Translations under genes and position numbers: made by a program | Source of the DNA: Neoechinorhynchus agilis | Lineage: Eukaryota; Acanthocephala | Assembly (NCBI GenBank): GCA_051530055.1 | Contig: CM121341.1 | Coordinates: 16,306,001-16,370,000, forward strand | Reading direction: 5' to 3' | Length of the DNA: 64,000 nucleotides | The notes under the pieces: generated by a model | Databases searched by the model: none | What the model was told of the DNA's origin: nothing | What the model saw: the letters and a program-made list of their open reading frames with translations, nothing else | Shown: positions 22,090 to 32,540 of the stretch, piece after piece | Layout: each line of letters begins with the position of its first letter | How positions within the stretch are numbered: position 1 is the stretch's first letter

Positions 22090-23069
22090 ATTCCGATAAA
22101 CCATTGATTTTTCGCTTAATCGCGTAGTTAACTTCAGCGAAATTTTTTATCGATATTAAGCTTTCGGGATAGAAAAGTTGATCGTAATGACATCATCCTT
22201 ACCGTCAGCAATTTTTGTTTTCTTAGAAATCTACCAATTTTGCATCTGCTAATGTTACAGTCATTATCGCTGTCAACAGAACAAGATATTTGTGGGGAAA
22301 TTTTCAATCTGAGCTGTTGTATTCTGTTCGTTGAACAACATTGTCACCCTTGGCGTGCCTCGCCGGACGTCGGACCATTGGAATCATCTTTCTTGGTTTC
22401 CGTTTCATCACTTTAGGTTGTCATGCCAAATGACAAATCTAAAGCACTGCTCCCGTCCTCTTCATTTGTGCTTTCAAAACTATGCTTTAACCATTCAGTA
22501 AATGAATTCAGGTGTGAAAATTTAACCTATCTTCAGATTGGGTGTCTTGCCAGTCCGAAAAATGCCTCACGTCCAATTTTGCGTTATCGCTCGATCAAAC
22601 TGCATTTTCTCGCATACTAAAGATCTTCGAATGCGTGCTTGATGGGCGGATAAGAAATGTGGTGAATTGTAGCATCAATCAGATTGGTTTCGTTAAAGAA
22701 TGTGGAACCACTGACACTACCTGCCTAGATTTCGGCGAATGAAAAGGTGGACCATCAATATCGTCTAAATATTGAGAAGGTGCAAGCATTCTACCACTAA
22801 AGTAGTAAATTGCTTAAGACCTAATAGATTCAATTAACGTCGAAAAACATTGACGCACCAGTATTTCGTCAAGATCGAATACTTTGTTGAGACCTTCCCT
22901 GACTTCATTCGCAAATGAAAATTCGGTGCATCTTCAACTTAATCGCCAGTGGGCGCCTAGACTGCTTCAAAATGCCATTATATTCTCGGGTTCGTCGAGT
23001 TTTATGTACGGCTATGGCATTGCAGCCCTTATTCCAATCTTACAAACGATATCGTTTTCAATCGAATGA
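22090..23069 (+). pseudogene. Cysteine-rich, possibly GPI-anchored protein gene, copy 1 (degraded or spliced)
   Basis: Two '+' reading frames are conserved with the inverted arm. One (22,542-22,742) is cysteine-rich (SEKCLTSNFALSLDQTA, then IFECVLDGRI and VKECGTTDTTC). The other (22,884-23,069) ends in a hydrophobic stretch (GYGIAALIPILQTISFSI). Together they resemble a secreted protein with a C-terminal membrane anchor. I could not join them by splice signals, so this may be a pseudogene. The opposite-strand frame that is open in the other arm is broken here. Confidence 0.35.
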
Positions 23070-23275
23070 ATAACCGCGGATCATTTAGTGAGGTAAAAAT
23101 GGTTATTGGAATGGTACATTCGTAGCTGGCAACTTCATTGAAGCTTTAGTAACTGCACATCCGTTTAGATTTGGAATAAAAAGCGCATGATAATTCTCAA
23201 CTATGTTAATACTTCACTGTGTTCCACCCTCGCCCTTTTTTCAACTTGCCATCAAAGATTAATCCCCTTTAATTT

Positions 23276-23500
23276 TTCAAGTTGGTAAACAAGGCGACGC
23301 TTTATCCCACAATATTCGAATGTCAGCATACGAAGTCAATCAATAAGACTTTTTTGGAAAACAAGCGATCGCTTTAATTATTTCTTCAAATCGCATCAAA
23401 TCTCGCAGACACAATAGCAGTACTGTTGGATGATTAAATCGTTTTACATCATGGAAAAATTACAAGCAACCTTGTGCCGATGAATAATTCAATCTTAAAA
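23276..23500. other. gene-free spacer
   Basis: No recognisable feature. Confidence 0.3.
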
Positions 23501-23539
23501 CAATGATTAAGTCATTGAATAAAATAAGACTAGAAAACT

Positions 23540-24150
23540 TACACTACGAGTGCATTCGTTGGGCCCTTTTAAAGGTTTTTTCAGCAACAAATTGTGTAGG
23601 TCATTAAACAATTCGGAGGATAGAAATGGTTTTTCGAGATTGTAGTTGACAACATACAGCGGCAAATCCGTTTCGTTTAAACTTTGAGGAATTTCGAATC
23701 TTTCTACAATTTCATCTAGACTGATAATCGACGTTAAATGCTTTGTTCAACTTCAATCCTTACATTTCATGTTATTGTTTATGTCGCTTGTCGAAACCTG
23801 AGGGAGATCGTTAAAGACGAATATATTTCGACCGATTAAATCGGTCATATCCAGTTCAATTGTTTTGTAAGTACCCGAATATTTCTTCGATTGTTCGTAT
23901 GATCAAATTCTTTTTCCAATTTGTTTTGCGACCAAGGATTTAAGATACGATCGACATTTTTTTTCTTCATTATTGTCGGAGTAAATCCTTGACTGCTCTC
24001 AACGTTCGTCGCCTGCTTCTTTATTAATAAAATCCTCGTCGCTCAAACGAACCACTTCAATTTGTTCTCCAAATTCTCTGATTAATAGTTTAGCGACCTC
24101 GGTCTTCCCAGGTAGAGGAAATCAACACAATAATCAAACCGCTAAATTCT
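23540..24150 (-). pseudogene. Gene fragment with P-loop-like motif, unrecognised
   Basis: The minus strand shows a hydrophobic strand (SGLIIVLIS) directly followed, in a shifted frame, by LPGKTEVAKLLIREFGEQIE and VVRLSDEDFIN, which resembles the P-loop and first helix of a small kinase or other NTPase. Further frames (TDLIGRNIFVFNDLPQV; ETDLPLYVVNYNLEKPFL) look protein-like and have plausible TTACAG/CTTACA-type junctions. I could not assemble a single open reading frame, so it is either a gene with several short exons or a pseudogene. The glycine pattern of the P-loop is incomplete (LPGKTE rather than GxxGxGKT). Confidence 0.35.
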
Positions 24151-24179
24151 GTGTCATGGCTGATCGATACTTTATTAGC

Positions 24180-24620
24180 AATGTTGTTAGCTTTTCAACG
24201 ATCTTAAATTATATTGTTCAGAAATCTTAAGAAAAGCAGGTAACTTTCCATATTACCTACGTAACTAAATAAAAAATTACAACGCTTTCACGTAAAATTC
24301 TTTGGCACTATAGAGTAGTCGACAAAAACCGAAAGCGATTGAAACGTCTCGTCTTATCGTCAAAGTGAACTATTAGCACATTTCGAACAAAAAACTGCAA
24401 AGAAATTTACATTCGATCGAGTTTTTCCTTCGAGGGGTTCAGTTCATTTTCTCTATACGGCGAGTTTTTGCCCCCCCCCGAGAATTATTTGTAAATAAGC
24501 AAATTTTCGAAGCCTCTACCTCCTTATCAAGCATCTAAAAATACATGTAGTAGGGGAGCTCATTTGATCCCTGGACGCGGGTCCATCAATTTCCGAAGTT
24601 GATAAAATATGGTGAAGAAA
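24180..24620. other. gene-free spacer with a short C homopolymer
   Basis: AT-rich. A run of about ten C lies near 24,470-24,480. Nothing coding was recognised. Confidence 0.35.
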
Positions 24621-24639
24621 ATAAGAACTGAGAAATTCA

Positions 24640-25030
24640 ATTTTATTGTGAATTTTCGGCCGTAGCGTAGGCCTTCTTCAGACTATCTAAAATGTATCAG
24701 TCGCAAATCCTATGTCCTTTTGGAACGATATCTGGCGGAACGCGTAGGTGGAGTGTGTAATCGCCCTTGTTGTGCATTGAAGTTCCATATATAAACGAGA
24801 ATTGGAACTGTAATATTGAAACCTTGGTCAAACGACTCGAAAGGAACGCCAAACAAAACGACCTCGGGTTCAACAGGCAAATAAGAATACGGCAAGAGGA
24901 CGACAGGCTACACCGATAAGCACCAGAGACATTCCCTGCTCGTCTACAACCGAAAGCCATGTAACACAGGAGCAATTCGTCACAAATTCGTATCCGCCCA
25001 ATGAATACAATTAAGTGCCTCAAATCAGAT
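24640..25030 (-). mobile_element. Penelope-like element tail with hammerhead-like module (minus)
   Basis: The minus strand encodes a decayed C-terminal tail ending FIYGTSMHNKGDYTLHLR then VPPDIVPKGH, similar in layout to the plus-strand tail at 25.50-25.70 kb. Downstream on the same strand (24,655-24,682) is CTGAAGA, one extra A, a GGCC/GGCC stem and GAAA, with a short possible stem (ACT/AGT) before it. The combination of a GIY-YIG-type tail and a hammerhead-like motif is the hallmark of Penelope-like elements. Confidence 0.5.
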
Positions 25031-25404
25031 ATAAAGTTTATACTTCTTACCTAATGCATTTGCGATGTTGTTTGTATGTGGGTATGATATTAAATTAAAA
25101 AATTAATTTATTTGCGATGAGCTACATGCAATAGAGCAAACGAACACAAATATATCACGGAATTTTCCAATAAAACGGTCCTGGACAACAATTTGCATTT
25201 CAGTACCAAAACAATGTTAACACGCAATTTGGTTATTGCCCACATCGACGAAAAATGAATAATGGAATGGGAATACACAATACAAACTTTCCAGCCAACG
25301 CAAATGCTCCAATGGTGAACACCTATTATGGAAATTAGACTACAATTTTAACCCCACAAAAAATGACACTCCGAGCAACTGGTCCAACGGGATGGCTGAG
25401 TATC

Positions 25405-25465
25405 ACGAAGGTTCCTGAATTCTCCTGTTCGATCTAAACAGGAGAATTCAGGAGAATTCAGGAAC
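25405..25465. repeat. Short hairpin
   Basis: gttcctgaattctcctgtt and its reverse complement (with an internal 11-bp repeat ggagaattcag) form a stem around a short loop, just upstream of the Penelope-like tail. Confidence 0.6.
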
Positions 25466-25469
25466 ACAA

Positions 25470-25700
25470 GCGATCGATAAATAGAAAGAGTGACATGAGT
25501 TCTGCAGTGGTCTCACACGCTATGAATACTGGGCATCAGATCGATTTTGATAACATACAAGTGTTATTACGAAGTCACGATCGATTCAGTCGTGTGGTCA
25601 TGGAAGCTGTGTATATCCAGTCGTCATCCATTTTTGATGGAAACAAGCCAGATTACAAATTGAAGCTTCGGATTCCACCCGATAAGATCAACGTGTGATA
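25470..25700 (+). mobile_element. Penelope-like element C-terminal (GIY-YIG) fragment
   Basis: The reading frame SAVVSHAMNTGHQIDFDNI, then VLLRSHDRFSRVVMEAVYIQ matches the end of a GIY-YIG endonuclease as found at the C-terminus of Penelope-like reverse transcriptases (histidine-rich 'H..NTGH.ID', then R..(M/L)EA..I). The tail ends DYKLKLRIPPDK. Only the last ~75 codons are present; no reverse transcriptase was found next to it. Confidence 0.65.
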
Positions 25701-25844
25701 GTTTTTGGCTTTCCCTACCTCTCTTTTTAGAATTCGCTGAAGATCCTAGTTTGGATCGAAATATTCAATTAATAAATTAATTAATTCTTACTTCAATTCC
25801 CATACCTCAAACATATGGATTTTATTTTCAACACTCTTAATAAT

Positions 25845-26196
25845 TGTTTTTGTGACGTTTCTCACCCAGACATTTATTTATTTGATCGAATTTTCGAGAC
25901 TCTCCGGTCTCCTCTTCAGGTGTTGTCAACATCTAAAACACAAGCGCTCGCTCATCATCAATTTACGTTTTAACTAAGGACCCGGGGTCCGTCATGTCCG
26001 TTAGCAGAGGCGCAATTTTCCGTGCTGCTACCCTGGGGGAGCTTAGGCCATGAGCAGATATCTGTGGTTGATAACTTTAGGGTCACATTCCCTTTGTTAC
26101 CTTCCATACGTTTTTGTCGCTCGGCCTGTTCTATCATCATGGACTCCATTATGAGCCTCCGTTATAAATGTCTGGGTGAGAAACGTCACAAAAACA
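25845..26196. repeat. Perfect 32-bp inverted repeat around ~290 bp, with hammerhead-like module
   Basis: Arms 25,845-25,876 and 26,165-26,196 are exact reverse complements. Just inside the left arm, on the minus strand (25,893-25,922), is CTGAAGA, one G, a GAGAC/GTCTC stem and GAAA. A GTGTT/AACAC hairpin stands immediately before CTGAAGA. This is probably a Penelope-derived terminal structure. Confidence 0.65.
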
Positions 26197-26534
26197 ATCA
26201 TACTATATACCCAAAACAACAACTTGACCTTATACCCTTAATAATATTCTCAATGACTTTTCAGCGAAAATACTACAAATGGTGGACTTGAGGATAAGCT
26301 CAGCTATTCAAAACCTCGAACGACGCCTAGAGAAACACTTCAAAACCTGACCAATTCTATCTCATTAGTCTGAGCCGCATAAATATACCGGGACAACTGA
26401 AAACCCGTAGGATAGAGAAAAGATCTCCAGATCTATATGAAACAGATACGAGTACGGGCGTTACTCTGAATATCGATGTGAATGACAATGAATCGTATGT
26501 CAGGCAAATAATTGACGAGCAACAGCAAATATGC

Positions 26535-26985
26535 GCAGAAGGACTAGTCGATATGATCAAGCGGAGGAGAGCCATTCTATGACAGAATTGAGGCTGGTGC
26601 AGTGGTATGCAGGCGGGCGCCTAGAAATTCCCAGAATAATCTCGGCTGCTCAGAAACACTTCCAAGATATTCCTGAAGGTATTAAGTGTCTAGGCACGGA
26701 CTCCTCCATTTTCATCGCCCCGCCGGCCAATCTTAATTCGCAAGGACTCCTCTCAATTTTTAATTCCAGCCCTTTCCCGACCGTTATCGGTCAATTCAGT
26801 TCACCTGATATGTCTTACGCCATTTTCTCAATTCACTTTGGGGGAGAGAAAATTGTCTTGGTAAATGTTTGTGTTCGGCCAAAGAAAATCCACCTTAAGA
26901 AAAACAAGCATATATTGAAAGATTTACTGCTCTCCGGTGTTGATCTTTTATTTGGCGACTTTAACGATCCTACGGAAAAGTGGAC
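26535..26985 (+). mobile_element. LINE AP-endonuclease fragment
   Basis: An open frame reads LRLVQWYAGGRLEIPRIISA, then DSSIFIAPP, SYAIFSIHFGGEKIVLVNVC and LLFGDFNDP. It contains the GDFN motif and overall order of an AP-type endonuclease. It fuses without a gap to R2/R4-like LINE sequence at ~26,985, where the reading frame changes. Confidence 0.65.
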
Positions 26986-28245
26986 TCGTGCAATTTCACG
27001 CGCTAGGGTTCCTGCCCAGGAAAGTCATGAAACGGATCCCAAAGGGCACACGATATCAGGTCGCCAAAGCATTTACGGGATTGCTCAACGATTGCCTCCA
27101 AAAGAACTGTACACCATCATGGAAGCGGCTCTTCGCATTCTCGCACTTAGTCCTTTGCACCAGTGATGATTCTGGGGTGCCTTTGACATCAACAATCAAG
27201 GAAAGGGTGGCCTCCTTCGAACATATATTTAACAATTTCGAAATGAAATTTCGCGAGGTTCGTAAGGTACGCACGAAGGAAGGGTTTCGTAGCCGTTTTT
27301 CAAAGCGATCCCGGAGCAAAGATTTTGGTCGTATCTTTGACCTCTAAAGATGCTTGCGAGTCTTTTGTTTAAGAATTGCTGATTCTTCATCTTTTAAAAA
27401 TATCAATAAGAAACCAGAATATTGATAATAAAGATAGGATCGAGACTACAAAGCTTAAAGGATGCCAAATGAAATTTTAAATTCAACACCATTTAGTAAT
27501 AAATTATATTAAGAGTCTCGGACGGCGATGTTCGCGGGGGGCTGTTCCGTTATTGTCATCCTTCGACAGTTTTGCACAAGGAGACAACGCGACACAAATA
27601 CTCCGATCAAAACAATCATGCAGTAGTGGCACCTTTGAAATCGCACCTCCTCCCATACAAGACAGGACACCCGCTCAAATTTCAGAATTAAAAAAGGTTA
27701 TCTCATTCTTTGCAAATGGATCGGGCCATGGGTTCGACGGGCTAAGGCCTCAACACCTAAGCGAAGCAGCTCTCTAGAATGTGCGCTTTCGCGGTTAGTC
27801 GACCGCCTGACTGGAGAGGACCTGAATCCCGTTGCAAAAGACCTATTTTCGGAGCATCATTATGTGCCCTCATAAAAAAAGGAGGTGGGATTCGTCCCAT
27901 CGCCGTATCTTCGACGATACGCCGACTTGCAGGAAAAATTCTCTGTAAACGTATCACAGACTGGGCTGTTGCACATCCTGCGGGGCGGAAGCTATTGTCC
28001 ACGCGCTCCGAAACTTTACTACGAGGAGTTCAGAGCCGTGCGTGATTCTTAAGTGTGGTTTTCAGAACGCCTTTAACTCTCTAGATAGAGAAAGCATGTT
28101 CTGCGCTATTGGGGATCACGCACCAGAAGCCTTCCAGTATTTTCTCAATGCCTACGGGACCGCGACTCCTTTGCTTTTCGAATACCACCTCATTTGGTCC
28201 GAAAGAGGAGTGCAGCAAGAAGATCCTCTCGGTCCAATAGCATCA
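26985..28245 (+). mobile_element. R2/R4-like LINE, N-terminal and RT-finger part
   Basis: Starts with LPRKVMKRIPKGTRYQVAKA and FTGLLNDCLQ (the same phrase begins the copies at 34 and 41 kb). Then an AT-rich interruption (~27,350-27,540) is followed by the RT fingers (ANGSGHGFDGLRPQHL, GASLCALIKKGGGIRPIAVS and TIRRLAGKIL) and VQQEDPLGPIA. Frame changes occur throughout. At ~28,245 it switches to a different LINE class. Confidence 0.75.
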
Positions 28246-28249
28246 ACCG

Positions 28250-28905
28250 TCCGTCTCGTGCGACTTAATATTTCCAGTACGTTCGAGTCGGTACATCATT
28301 CCCTTCTCCTCCATTCATGTGCTTCCTTTGGCCTCCCAACTTGGCAACTCGCTTGGATTTCCTCTTTCCTCTCCAACCGCGAACAATATATCCAATGTGG
28401 AACTTCTTTTTCCTCCTCTCTGCCCATATTTAAAGGGGTCCCCCAAGGCGCCGTACTTTCCCTCTCCTCTTTGACATTTTTCTAAATGACCTCGATCCCC
28501 TCGCTCCCTCTACCAAATATTTTCTTGATGCAGATGACCTCACAGTCATTACCATCGCATCTCCCTCTCTCTCCCTCTCCACAACCATGGACGAGCTCAA
28601 CCATCTCATTTCCTCGCTCACCACCCTAAACCTCTCCCTTAATTTAACCAAATCTTTTGAGCTTGTCCCTCACATTTCCAAACCCAATCTTATCCCCATG
28701 CCTCTCCCTCTCCCCATCCAACGCTCCTCTTCTCTCCGAATACTGGGCCTGACTTTACAAGAAAACCTTAAATGGGATGCCCACATTTCATTGACCCTCT
28801 CAAAAGCAAACCTTCGTCTTTACCTTCTCAAACCCCTCCGGCGTCTCGGCGTATCCCCTAAACACCTTGCCCACTTTTATCTTTCAGCCATTTTTTGGTT
28901 GATAC
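28250..28905 (+). mobile_element. jockey/CR1-like RT segment inside the R2/R4-like LINE
   Basis: Reads LNISSTFESVHHSLLL, FKGVPQGAVLS, a YADD-box variant (FLDADDLTVI), NLTKSFE and the thumb LGLTLQENLKWDAHISLTL. This class is homologous to 15.2-15.9 kb, not to the flanking LINE. The two joins are abrupt and no target-site duplication was seen. Confidence 0.75.
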
Positions 28906-28912
28906 TTTCAGG

Positions 28913-29445
28913 CGACACGGTGTCGTTTGTCGAAAGTCAGGATGAAGGTTCTCACGCCATTCTGAGATCAATAGCGTAATTTCTCGGACGTTGAGAACGG
29001 CGAACGTCTCCTCCCATCTTTGTCGACTAGACGGTCGTCGACCTGACGGAATTTCGGTCTTTCCATGGCGGGAGGGCAAATGCCTTCTCTGGGACGGCAC
29101 GTGTGTGGACACCCTCGTAGTAAGCAACATTCCCTACTCTCTCGAAATCGCTGGAGGTGCATCCAGTGCAGCGGAAGGGATGAAGTTACGAAAATATATG
29201 GATTTAGCAAGGACCCACTAACGGAGCTCAACATAATGGCGATATTTTTCAATCGTAAAGATTGAATTCAAAAACGCAGCCTGTGCCGAATTGAAAATGA
29301 AGCATTGCGCTCACATTGAGGAAAACACCGCACGAGCAGGTGTATTCCAGCGACAAAATATCTCGCAGTACAACGAGGCAATGCTGCTAGCGTGATATCG
29401 ACAGCCGAGGAAGGAGAGAAGCTAAGATTTTGCGGACGATGGTGA
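28913..29445 (+). mobile_element. R2/R4-like LINE, C-terminal endonuclease part
   Basis: Resumes in the RHGL zinc-motif region and continues through LCRLDGRRPDGISVFPWREG, KCLLWDGTCVDTLVVSN and the ~60-codon tail (QRGNAAS.ISTAEEGEKLRF in a shifted frame). It matches 39.69-40.27 kb. Confidence 0.8.
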
Positions 29446-29780
29446 TTGCACGTTTTAACGCTTGCTGTTTGTTGCTTAAATTAAGAAGTACAACTCGAAT
29501 TTTTCTCCCGGTATTACTGGGGAATGGATCGCTTTAGGCCGAATGGACATTTTTTAGTAGTAGTCGGAAAAGCGGTTTTTCAACTTGTTAAATGGCTTCC
29601 GAAAACTTTTCAAATCCTGTTACCAATGCTCGTTCAAATAAAAAGAATGACATTTTTCACCCGAATCCTTGGGATATTTTTGGATAATCGCAAAGGCAGC
29701 CTATTCCTCCATTTTTGGCCCGATAATTCAAGAAATCATTCATTCGAACTCTTAAAGATGGTCGCATGTTGAGAGTTCGG
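29446..29780. other. spacer
   Basis: An open frame of 82 codons (29,524-29,772) is present, but I recognise no family and no splice partners. Confidence 0.3.
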
Positions 29781-30215
29781 GTTTGTTAATAACATCGGCG
29801 ATATTTCGGTGATTGACATTCCGACACAAGTCGAAGATGCTGCGAAGTCCAAGAATGAGTCAGTTAATCCTAAAGACAATTCTGTGGAGAAGACAGGAAA
29901 GTGATTATTTGTATAATCGGTATTTTAATTTCATGGTATTTTGCGCAGGAGTAAAGAAATAAAAAAAAGTAGTTGATGCATATAAGCAAATGATGCCTTT
30001 AGCTGTGTTAGTCGATTAATAATTAGTATAAACAATCCCGTTTAGGGGTTTTTCTCGAATTGAACTGATTTATGTAGAAAATACTGTTCACAAAATTTTG
30101 TTTGCATAATGACTAACTAATTAATCGAAAAGTTTTTATGGTTATATTCCTTAAACATAGCTGAAACAAGTCTTCGGTGACCACTTTGTGATGTTTTCAA
30201 CTCGAATAACTCGAT
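29781..30215. repeat. Tandem-duplicated convergent 3' ends, copy 1
   Basis: Closely matches 32,414-32,850. The left ~120 bp is a copy of the last codons and stop of the 486-codon gene (VIDIPTQVEDAAKSKN); the right part is the 3' end of the minus-strand gene at 30,117-30,611. Confidence 0.85.
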
Positions 30216-30611
30216 ACAAAGGCGCGTGAAATTGTGAAGTGTGTTAAAGTAGCGACATCGCAGCGGAAAATTAGTCCCGCTTGTTGAGTAGTTCTGGAGA
30301 TTTTCGAGCTGATGTCCAGAACTATCCCTCGCATTGAAACACCATCTCCTTAAAACCGCTCGGGATGTAAATTGTGCCTCGTCGATTGGCAGTTCCACCG
30401 GTGTTTGGCCAAAAGCCTAAGTTGTGTCGAGAGTTTTACTTTTCCGTCGCTGTGGCACTCTGAGTGGGGTTTTGCCCATGGTGGACGAGATGACCATCGA
30501 ACGATGTTTGGCCGATGACAATCGCGGGTTAACTACATAGGCAAAACTGAACGGCCTATGATTGAGTTGAGCATTCGATACAATAAGATCATTGTTGTTG
30601 GCAAGGGACAA
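30117..30611 (-). CDS. Unrecognised small gene with one in-frame TAG
   Basis: The minus-strand frame stays open for ~164 codons apart from one TAG at 30,417-30,419. The first part (64 codons) is basic (MGKTPLRVPQRRKSKTLD). The second (about 93 codons) reads FTSRAVLRRWCFNARDSSG, LHNFTRLCIELFELKTSQSG and HRRLVSAMFKEYNHKNFSIN. Only a 23-nt intron could remove the TAG and it would spoil the frame, so the gene is either newly dead, carries a sequencing error, or is translated from an internal start. The 3' end is duplicated at 32,752-32,850. No family was recognised. Confidence 0.45.
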
Positions 30612-30734
30612 TATTATTTGTATGCCAAAAAGTATGGGCTTTTGCAGTTGAAAAGTTAATTTTTAAAATATTTAAAATTGTACGAAAATTCGCTTAAAAA
30701 GTAATAACGAAAAATAGGATGTTTTATTAAGTTT

Positions 30735-31000
30735 CTAACCGTACAATAAATTCACGTCCTTGAGTAGCAAATATTGTTCCATCGCTAGAAAAGCTAGTAA
30801 AAATATTATGAATACGCCGACAACATACGGAGTCAATAGGAAAATATTTGGAGCTCTTAAATTAAATAATAAGACAAATATTATGTCAATCAAAATGCTG
30901 TTGGGTAAAACGTCCCTTATTAGAAAAAGTATTAACATAAAAAGGGATAATCGCTCTAAAGCAAATAAAAACGGAATCGCCTACTGAAAACATACGAAAC
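30735..31000 (-). CDS. Small multi-pass membrane protein, 3' exon
   Basis: After a TTTTCAG acceptor near 30,983, the minus strand encodes ~85 residues with at least two strong hydrophobic segments (LILFLIRDVLPNSILIDIIF and FLLTPYVVGVFIIFLLAFLA), ending LKDVNLLYG. A GTACCT donor at ~31,034 would give a ~50-nt intron, but the upstream exon would then overlap the start of the '+' gene at 31,080. No family was recognised; it is probably a membrane protein. Confidence 0.4.
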
Positions 31001-31079
31001 TATCGATCGATAAAAATAACGCTAACATAAAGGTACGTTTGGGCGATTATCTAATTGCGTATTAAATGTATTAATTTAG

Positions 31080-32540
31080 ATGACTCCAAAACATAGAAAG
31101 GACAAGCTTGAACAAGCTGACAAAATTCAATACACTGAAGACCGAAAGCGCAAAAATGATTCGAATGCCAGCGATGATCAACGTCTCTCTAAGTGTAAGA
31201 AATCCAAAAGTACAAATCGTGAATCGGCCCCGGGAAAATATGGGAAAGCATCCGATGATCAATCATACAATAAAGACGACGCCAGAAAAGTCATTATCAA
31301 AAAGAATACACTTGAGCAAGTTGAATTCACTGCCGACCGCAAGCGCAAAACTGATTCAAATGCCAGCAATGGTAAACGCCTTCCGAAGTGTCCGAAATCC
31401 ACTAGTATAAATCGTGAATTGGTTTCGATAAAAGACGAAAAATCAACCAATGATCATGATGAATTATACAATGACAACGACGCTAGAAAAGTCATCAATA
31501 AACTTCGGTTATATTCGAAGAAATGCAATGAAGCGAAGATGAAACACTATCTTAAAATAGTAAAGGATCATAGGTTCATATACGAACGTGCAATCAAAGC
31601 TTGTGGAGAAGACTGGTTAAGGGACAAATTTTATCGATATCTTTTTTCTTGTCATGAACTTCCTGATTGGCCTGATGAAACCAAGATTCACAAACCTTCG
31701 TCGATTATTACGATTCCTGACGCCACGAAGCCATACATCGCAGATGTTGACTTAACGGCACGGCCGAGTAGGCCAAAGCTGAAACGGAATTCGGGTACTG
31801 AATACAGCACACTCGCTGGAATCAAGTGTCCAAGGAATCTTTTAGCTTTATCAAATTCCAAAGACATTTACGAAGACGAGGATATTGACAAGTGCAAAAT
31901 CGCAACGCTTAAAAAAGGCAATTACAAGGGAGTGATTGATGGAATCAAAGAGAAGTTTTCGAAAATTGAAATGGATAAGATGATGCGTTCTTTTGAGAAG
32001 AAACCCCTTATTCAAGAGCACGAGAAGAAGCAGCACGAAGCAGAAAAGAAACGACTTTACGAAGAGGAAATAAAATTCATAATAAAGTGCACGACGAGAA
32101 GGACTAATACTGATGCAAATGAAGTGGCCAAGTCAGAAACCGATCCAACGATAAAGGAGGAGAAATTACATTACGACTCATTCACAAGTAACGTAAAGAC
32201 TTACGTCTATGACGGCCGATTTCCAGTCATCAGAATAATCGAATATATGGTCGATTTTTGCGATCTCTATGAGATGCTTATTTTTGAAAAGAACAACCCG
32301 GAATTGAAGGATGATCTACAGCTCCTATGGAAGCGACGATGTAAACTTGACTACGATGTTGAAACACTGAAATTCAGCAATTGCTGGAAGCAAACGTATA
32401 TTCATTACTGGAGGTTTGTTAATAGCATCAGCGATATTTCGGTGATTGACATTCCGACACAAGTCGAAGAAGATGCTGCGAAGTCCAAGAATAAGTTAGT
32501 TAATCCTAAAGACAATTCTGTGCAGAAGACAGGAAAGTGA
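31080..32540 (+). CDS. Lysine-rich protein with internal duplication, unrecognised
   Basis: A single uninterrupted 486-codon frame. Residues ~10-72 and ~78-139 are two copies of one module (LEQ..., then DRKRK.DSNAS, then CPKS/CKKSKS..NRE, then DARKVI), rich in Lys, Asp and Ser and probably disordered and nuclear. Residues ~146-200 are helical and charged (MKHYLKIVKDHRFIYERAIK, WLRDKFYRYLF). A Glu/Lys-rich coiled-coil-like stretch lies at ~315-345. The C-terminal ~100 residues are again helical (IIEYMVDFCDLYEMLIFEKN; CWKQTYIHYWRFVN). I do not recognise the family. The stop codon region is duplicated at 29.78-29.90 kb. It faces the minus-strand gene tail at 32,752. Confidence 0.65.
   Translation: MTPKHRKDKLEQADKIQYTEDRKRKNDSNASDDQRLSKCKKSKSTNRESAPGKYGKASDDQSYNKDDARKVIIKKNTLEQVEFTADRKRKTDSNASNGKRLPKCPKSTSINRELVSIKDEKSTNDHDELYNDNDARKVINKLRLYSKKCNEAKMKHYLKIVKDHRFIYERAIKACGEDWLRDKFYRYLFSCHELPDWPDETKIHKPSSIITIPDATKPYIADVDLTARPSRPKLKRNSGTEYSTLAGIKCPRNLLALSNSKDIYEDEDIDKCKIATLKKGNYKGVIDGIKEKFSKIEMDKMMRSFEKKPLIQEHEKKQHEAEKKRLYEEEIKFIIKCTTRRTNTDANEVAKSETDPTIKEEKLHYDSFTSNVKTYVYDGRFPVIRIIEYMVDFCDLYEMLIFEKNNPELKDDLQLLWKRRCKLDYDVETLKFSNCWKQTYIHYWRFVNSISDISVIDIPTQVEEDAAKSKNKLVNPKDNSVQKTGK

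Larger units (their letters stand above)
20390..23275. repeat. Large inverted duplication, left arm (interrupted by LINE)
   Basis: 20,390-20,900 and 21,955-23,275 match the reverse complement of 37,238-39,078 over about 1.8 kb. The LINE at ~20,905-21,953 is absent from the other arm, so it inserted after the duplication. Confidence 0.8.
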
